Part shown: positions 60,374-64,000 of the stretch, piece after piece
Layout of the letters: each line of letters opens with the position of its first letter
How positions within the stretch are numbered: position 1 is the stretch's first letter
NCBI GenBank assembly: GCA_963205105.1
Contig: CAUJJW010000190.1
Span: 45,192 to 109,191 of the forward strand
Length of the DNA stretch: 64,000 nucleotides
From: Verrucomicrobiota bacterium
Lineage (GTDB): Bacteria > Verrucomicrobiota > Verrucomicrobiia > Limisphaerales > CAIMTB01
Direction: 5' to 3'
The notes under the pieces: model-generated
Told to the model about the DNA's origin: nothing
The model's input: only the letters and a program-made list of their open reading frames with translations
Databases searched by the model: none
Translations under genes and position numbers: made by a program

Positions 60374-60907
60374 TCAGGGTGCGTCCTCTCCCGCCTCCAA
60401 CTCCGGCGGCCAGGTCGCCAGAAAATTCAACAACCGGGAAACCTCCGCGTGATGGAACGATTCGCGTCCCCGATGACGCTCCGTCGCCCGGGTCTGCGGA
60501 TTCACTTCGCCAAATCGAAGATCGCACCAACCAGGCTCCCGGACGGCCGCATGGCAGAGCATGGCGAGATGCGAGAACGCCCTTGTCACGGCCGGTGTCC
60601 GACTGGAAGCCGGATAGAACAAGGCGGCGGCCATTCGGGCCGCATGGCGACACGCTTGTGCAGGATCCGGCAGCAGGGAAAACAGCCGACAGATCGTGTC
60701 CCGCACCCGCTGGGTCTGCGGCACTTCGAACGGACGAAGTTCGATCGTCCGATGGTACTCCAGCGCCTCCTGCCATGCCTCATGCAGCGCCGGGTAGATC
60801 TCCATGCCCTGCCGTTGCACCCGTTGCTCGAAGGACGCTTCGAACCGCGCGGCGATGCGCGCCGCGGGATCATGCGACAGGAGTGGGACCGAGGTGGAGG
60901 TGGCCAT
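60374..60907 (-). CDS. Unknown soluble protein capping the flagellar locus
   Basis: 177 residues, not recognised. Codon pattern on the minus strand is coding-like. Alpha-helical, no signal or TM; contains RFEASFEQRVQRQGMEIYPALHEAWQEAL and scattered His/Cys/Trp. Its 3' end is 10 bases from the flgL stop in the convergent direction. Nothing ties it functionally to motility besides position. Confidence 0.65.
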   Translation of the reverse strand: MATSTSVPLLSHDPAARIAARFEASFEQRVQRQGMEIYPALHEAWQEALEYHRTIELRPFEVPQTQRVRDTICRLFSLLPDPAQACRHAARMAAALFYPASSRTPAVTRAFSHLAMLCHAAVREPGWCDLRFGEVNPQTRATERHRGRESFHHAEVSRLLNFLATWPPELEAGEDAP

Positions 60908-61186
60908 GGTACGACATGTTGAGGCTTGAGGAACGCGCGTCCTGGGTTCGCGGAACCGACATTTCGCCGTGCAACCCGCACCTGCCTAGGAATCGGTTCA
61001 TCCGCTCAATCGCATAAGCCGTGCCAGTTGGAATCCCGCGCAGACAGGGTTCTCCAGCGGAACGGGTTGGAACCTGAGCCCGTCCGCCGGGCCTGCTGAC
61101 GTATCGCGTGGCGGGTCCGCCGGTCGCCGTCAGTTGTATTGCGTCTGCAATGCTTGCTCCGACCACCTCTCCATGGACCGGGTTTC

Positions 61187-61260
61187 CACCACAGAGGCAC
61201 GGAGGCACAGAGTTGAAAGCGGTCCGTCTCGTTTCTCAGTGCCTCGGTGCCTCTGTGGTG
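61187..61260. repeat. 26-bp inverted repeat, CACCACAGAGGCAC type
   Basis: Left arm 61187-61212 and right arm 61235-61260 are near-perfect inverted copies (2 mismatches) with a 22-base loop. The arm belongs to the CCACAGAGGCACxGAGGCACxGAG low-complexity family that I recall as scattered in many verrucomicrobial and planctomycete genomes. Confidence 0.85.
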
Positions 61261-61333
61261 AGCCCGTCCCCGGTTGATGGCCCGTGAGCAGGTCGGTTTC
61301 GAACAGGCGGCTCTCCATGAACCGTCCATTGCC

Positions 61334-61574
61334 AGCCCCGGACGGGGCGGCAAGACCTTAGCCCACGGCGTGAGCCGTGGGGACGCGGACCCAAGAAAAA
61401 CCAAAGCCCCGGAGGGGCGATCAGAAAAGCAAGGGCGGACAGAACATCCTGCGTTCCCCCAACACCAACCCCAACGTGGCGTATTCTGATCGCCCCTCCG
61501 GGGCTCAAAATCCCATGCCACACCAGACCCATGGCTCACGCCATGGGCTTCCGTTCTTTCGGCCCTCCGGGCCT
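61334..61574. repeat. 241-bp multi-hairpin repeat, copy 2
   Basis: Same length and order as 5786-6026. Hairpins at 61362-61381 (CCCACGGCGTGAGCCGTGGG) and 61528-61547 (CCCATGGCTCACGCCATGGG), plus a perfect 22-bp inverted repeat joining 61405-61426 and 61484-61505. Copy 2 is better preserved than copy 1 in this long-range inverted repeat. Confidence 0.88.
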
Positions 61575-61603
61575 CCGTAGCGGCGGGCGTCCCGCCCCCC
61601 GGA
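61574..61603. repeat. Module A repeat, shortened copy
   Basis: CCGTAGCGGCGGGCGTCCCG through CCCCCCGGA, fused directly to the right end of the 241-bp module, as in the copy at 6044. Confidence 0.75.
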
Positions 61604-61702
61604 ATCCCCGGTTCATGGTCTGTGGGCAGTTCGGTTTCGAACCGGCGTCCTCCACCAATCGCGCGCTTGCCTTCACCGCTCCGGAGGCCGACCGTAGCCA
61701 GC

Positions 61703-62089
61703 GTGCGTTGGTCGCTGTGGATTCGGCTCCTGGCTCTGGTCGTCTGGCTTCCGGCGACCAGTCATTGCCGTATCGCAGCTCTTCCTTCCTTCAGCTTTCT
61801 CGCCTGCGCTCATGACGAGTCGGCAACGCATGCCGAGCCGGTGGACGACGGTGATGGCTGTTCCTCGGTCGAATCCGCCTCGTACCGGTCCGAGGAAGCC
61901 TTTGATCTCGCGGGTCCGCCGGAGCTGCGCCTCGATCCCGCTCCCCTGACCAGCGGTGACCTCCTTCGGAGCGTGCCGGTTCCGGGGTCCGACCGGTCCG
62001 CCGAGCCACGACCCCCGCCACTCTTTTCTGCCTGGCAGTTTGTGCTTCGAGCCGCGGGCCATCCGCGCGCGCCTTCCGTTCGTCCCTGA
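61703..62089 (+). CDS. Small exported Cys-containing protein of efflux operon
   Basis: 128 residues from GTG 61703 (frame open from 61622, but that part lies in repeat flank). Signal-like N-terminus (LWIRLLALVVWLPATSHCRI) followed by ALPSFSFLACAHDE and an acidic/Pro-rich remainder. Small proteins with a similar WLPATSHC...FLAC start commonly precede Czc/Cus-type metal efflux genes in this lineage, as far as I recall; the cysteines and His suggest periplasmic metal binding (inference). Followed by a terminator-like hairpin before the efflux gene. Confidence 0.6.
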   Translation: MRWSLWIRLLALVVWLPATSHCRIAALPSFSFLACAHDESATHAEPVDDGDGCSSVESASYRSEEAFDLAGPPELRLDPAPLTSGDLLRSVPVPGSDRSAEPRPPPLFSAWQFVLRAAGHPRAPSVRP

Positions 62090-62099
62090 CCTCCCGCCG

Positions 62100-62135
62100 G
62101 CTCTCATCCGTTCCCACGGCTGAGAGCTTTCTTTT
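62100..62135 (+). terminator. Terminator or attenuator before efflux gene
   Basis: GCTCTCA (62100-62106) pairs with TGAGAGC (62121-62127), with an extra inner CCG/CGG pairing, then TTTCTTTT (62128-62135). It ends 25 bases before the ATG of the efflux gene, so it either ends the small upstream gene or attenuates the efflux operon. Confidence 0.65.
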
Positions 62136-62160
62136 GGTTTGGCCTGTCAGAGACAACGCT

Positions 62161-63951
62161 ATGAAACGCTGGATTTGTTTGCTTTGGATTCCCTGTTTGA
62201 CGATCGCCCCTCATGGGCTGGGTGCCGGTTCCGTGGAAGATCCCACCCGCTTGACGTTCGATGATGCCGTGGCGCACGCATTGCGCCACAACCCGGATCT
62301 TGCCGCGGCACGATGGAGCATCGAGGAGGCCCGGGGTCGGATGAAGCAGGCCGGCCGGCTGGGACCGCCGGAACTCGGCTCCGAATTCTCGCCGAACATC
62401 GCGGGTCGCGAAGGCTCCCTCTCCTTCGGCTTCACCCAGCGATTCCCCGCCGCGGCACAACTGCGCGCGGAGCGGGCCGTGTCGCGCTCCGGCTTCGCGG
62501 CCGCCGAAGCCGAGGTGCGGGATGCCGAACGCCGGGTGGCCCGGGAGGTCGGATCACTCGCCGTCAACGGTCTCGCCCTCCTCGCCCAGCAGGAACTCAA
62601 GGTTCGCCAGATCGCCAACAGTCGGGAACTGGCCGAATCGGCACGCCGATCCGCCGAACGGGGCGAGGGTTCCACCATCGACACCGCCCAGTTCGAACTG
62701 GAGACCCGGCAGTTGGAGCTCGAACGACTTCGCCTCGACGCCCAACTCGCCGAAAACCTCGCCGAACTGCGATCGTGGCTGGGCTGGCCCGACGGCATGG
62801 GGCTTCAACTGACCGGTGAGTTGCCGGCACCCCGCGACGCTTCCTTCGAGGGACTCGACCCGGAACAGCGACCCGACTATCGGGCCGCCATCGCCCGCAG
62901 CGAGGCGGCCCGCCACACGGTGACGCTCGCCCGCGCCAGCCGCTGGGAGGAGATCAGCGTCGGCGTCTTCGGCGAAATCGACCGTCGCGAAGACGCGCCC
63001 ATCGGCTTGGAGGATGAGGGCATGGTCGGACTCCGGGTGTCCGTGCCTCTCCCCATTTGGGGGAGGTTTCGCGGACGCATCGACGAAGCTTCCGCTTCGG
63101 CGAACCGGGCGGAAAAGGAGGCGGAGGCGCTCGCGGTGCGCATCCGGGCGGAGACTGCGGTGGCCCGTGTTCAAATGGACGCCGCCGCCCGTCAGGCCGT
63201 GGAAATCGAACGCGAACTTCTGCCGCGCGCCGCCGAGCTGGAGAAGCGCCTTCGGGACTCGCACCAGCAAGGACAGGGGACGTTGACCGATGTCCTGCGC
63301 GCCCGCGAACGGCGGCTGGGTCTTGAAGCCACCGCCCTCACCTTGCGGCGGGATTACCACGTGGCCAAAGTCCGCTACGACGCCGCAGCCGGGAATCGGA
63401 CTCTGCCCGCAAGTCCACCGACCGAAGCGCGTCCGCCGACGCCATCGCGCCAGCCCCGGAGGAAAGGTCTCAGACGGGGCCGGTCGGGTCGTTCAGGATC
63501 CCAGGCCAGCCGTGGCACCGGGTGGCTGTGGGTGCTGCTCCTGCTGCTGGGTCTGCCTGTCAGCACGGTTGCCGCGGTTCCGACGCCCTCCGCCGAACCG
63601 CCGGTCGTTCTCGACGACAGCACCGTTCAGAACCTGCGCCTCCAAACCGTGACCGTGGGCAAACGCGTCTTCGAGGAGACCGTCTTCGCCTTGGGCCGGA
63701 TTCGGGTGGCCCCGGGTCACCAGGCCTTCGTCAGCAGTCGCGTTGCCGGACGCGCCCTCCGCGTCGATGCCCACATCGACACCCGGGTCGAGGCGGGTAC
63801 CGAGCTGGTGGTGGTCGAAAGCCGCCAAGCCGGCGATCCACCCCCCAACGTGATCCTCAAGGCACCCAACTCCGGATGGATCGCCGCGGTGAACCTGGCC
63901 CTCTGCCAACCGGTTTCACCGTACGCGGCGCTGATCGAGATCGTCGACTAG
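62161..63951 (+). CDS. CzcC-like outer-membrane factor fused to truncated CzcB-like membrane-fusion protein
   Basis: 596 residues from ATG 62161. Residues 1-~415: signal peptide (1-22) and an OEP/TolC-type outer-membrane factor (LTFDDAVAHALRHNPDLAAARW, FTQRFP, VSVPLPIWGRFRGRI, LTDVLRARERRLGLEATAL). A basic linker (~420-452) leads into a hydrophobic signal-like stretch (454-470, GWLWVLLLLLGLPVSTV), then the N-terminal part of an RND membrane-fusion protein (LRLQTVTVGKRVFEETVFAL, ILKAPNSGWIAAVNLALCQP). It ends at TAG 63949. A fused OEP-MFP would be topologically awkward, so this may be two former genes joined by loss of a stop. Confidence 0.8.
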   Translation: MKRWICLLWIPCLTIAPHGLGAGSVEDPTRLTFDDAVAHALRHNPDLAAARWSIEEARGRMKQAGRLGPPELGSEFSPNIAGREGSLSFGFTQRFPAAAQLRAERAVSRSGFAAAEAEVRDAERRVAREVGSLAVNGLALLAQQELKVRQIANSRELAESARRSAERGEGSTIDTAQFELETRQLELERLRLDAQLAENLAELRSWLGWPDGMGLQLTGELPAPRDASFEGLDPEQRPDYRAAIARSEAARHTVTLARASRWEEISVGVFGEIDRREDAPIGLEDEGMVGLRVSVPLPIWGRFRGRIDEASASANRAEKEAEALAVRIRAETAVARVQMDAAARQAVEIERELLPRAAELEKRLRDSHQQGQGTLTDVLRARERRLGLEATALTLRRDYHVAKVRYDAAAGNRTLPASPPTEARPPTPSRQPRRKGLRRGRSGRSGSQASRGTGWLWVLLLLLGLPVSTVAAVPTPSAEPPVVLDDSTVQNLRLQTVTVGKRVFEETVFALGRIRVAPGHQAFVSSRVAGRALRVDAHIDTRVEAGTELVVVESRQAGDPPPNVILKAPNSGWIAAVNLALCQPVSPYAALIEIVD

Positions 63952-64000
63952 GCTGAAGTCCATGACGTGGCTGCAGTGCCGGAACATCTCGAGGGTCGGA
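63952..64000 (+). pseudogene. Continuation of membrane-fusion protein after in-frame TAG
   Basis: Directly after TAG, the same frame reads AEVHDVAAVPEHLEGR, which is the expected next block of CzcB-type proteins (IVD-L-AEVH..A.VPEH..GR). The TAG stands where a Leu codon (TTG) is expected. The gene runs off the window. Confidence 0.75.

Larger units (their letters stand above)
60908..61702. other. Gene-free interval rich in repeats
   Basis: No supportable gene. Bases 60908-61180 look unique. Then come a 26-bp inverted repeat (61187-61212 with 61235-61260), a GGTTGATGG/CCATGAACC stem (61272-61280 with 61315-61323), the 241-bp module (61334-61574), a shortened module A (61574-61603) and a GGTTCATGG half-module (~61609-61660). 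Confidence 0.75.

Noticed and set aside
60379..61017. Plus-strand ORF of 212 codons after flgL
   Set aside because: Arg/Pro-rich composition; the opposite strand gene (60374-60907) has normal codon use and protein composition.
61622..61702. Upstream extension of the small efflux-operon protein to GTG 61622
   Set aside because: The extra 27 residues derive from repeat-flanking DNA and would bury the signal peptide.

Overview
The window is a GC-rich chromosomal segment most consistent with a free-living, flagellated member of the Verrucomicrobiota, perhaps the Limisphaerales/Pedosphaerales side. That placement is an inference from two things. One is the planctomycete/verrucomicrobial pair of a DUF1549/DUF1553 (PSD1) protein next to a Tat-exported DUF1501 protein. 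The other is the abundance of multi-hairpin intergenic repeats. P- and L-ring genes (flgI, flgH) show a Gram-negative envelope. No rRNA, tRNA, CRISPR array, IS transposase or integrase was recognised.

Layout. 1-5556: PSD1 protein (5' end outside the window), DUF1501 protein and a DUF11-repeat surface protein, all +. 5557-6102: a long composite palindromic repeat. 6103-8073 (-): AAA+ ATPase of the CbbX/SpoVK type with a C-terminal zinc ribbon. 8201-13339 (-): MCP, cheW and cheA, with a near-perfect sigma-28 promoter in front of cheW and a strong intrinsic terminator after the MCP gene. 13550-25581: a signalling block of two PAS histidine kinases, a REC/HD-GYP protein, two HDOD proteins, an exported unknown, a TPR protein, a FlgN-like protein and an NtrC-type sigma-54 activator that resembles FlrC/FleR.

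25751-60363 is a nearly complete flagellar locus on the + strand in three blocks. Block I is flgB-flgC-fliE-fliF-fliG-fliH-fliI-fliJ-motE-fliK-flgD-flgE-fliL-fliM-fliN. Block II is fliO-P-Q-R-flhB-flhA-flhF-orf-fliA-motA-motB-orf. Block III is flgF-G-A-H-I-J-N-K-L. Each block is preceded by a -24/-12 (sigma-54) element. The first two are almost identical in sequence. The FlrC-like activator lies immediately upstream and fliA (sigma-28) lies in block II, so a classical hierarchy can be read directly from the DNA: sigma-54/FlrC drives structural operons including fliA, and sigma-28 then drives the chemotaxis genes. Flagellin, fliD, fliS, flhG, flgM, rpoN and cheY/B/R are not in the window.

60374-64000: an unknown gene on the - strand, a second copy of the 241-bp repeat module, and the start of a CzcCB-like metal efflux operon. 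In that operon an outer-membrane factor is fused in frame to a membrane-fusion protein, which is then cut by an in-frame TAG just before the window ends.

Most notable: the 1775-residue FliK, the three matched sigma-54 promoters, a FliM without the usual N-terminal CheY-binding motif, a FlgH without a lipobox, the structured repeat that splits fliN from fliO, and the fused and interrupted efflux gene. I did not find a convincing wholly new system. The exported unknown plus TPR pair inside the flagellar regulatory block is the best place to look for lineage-specific flagellar functions.
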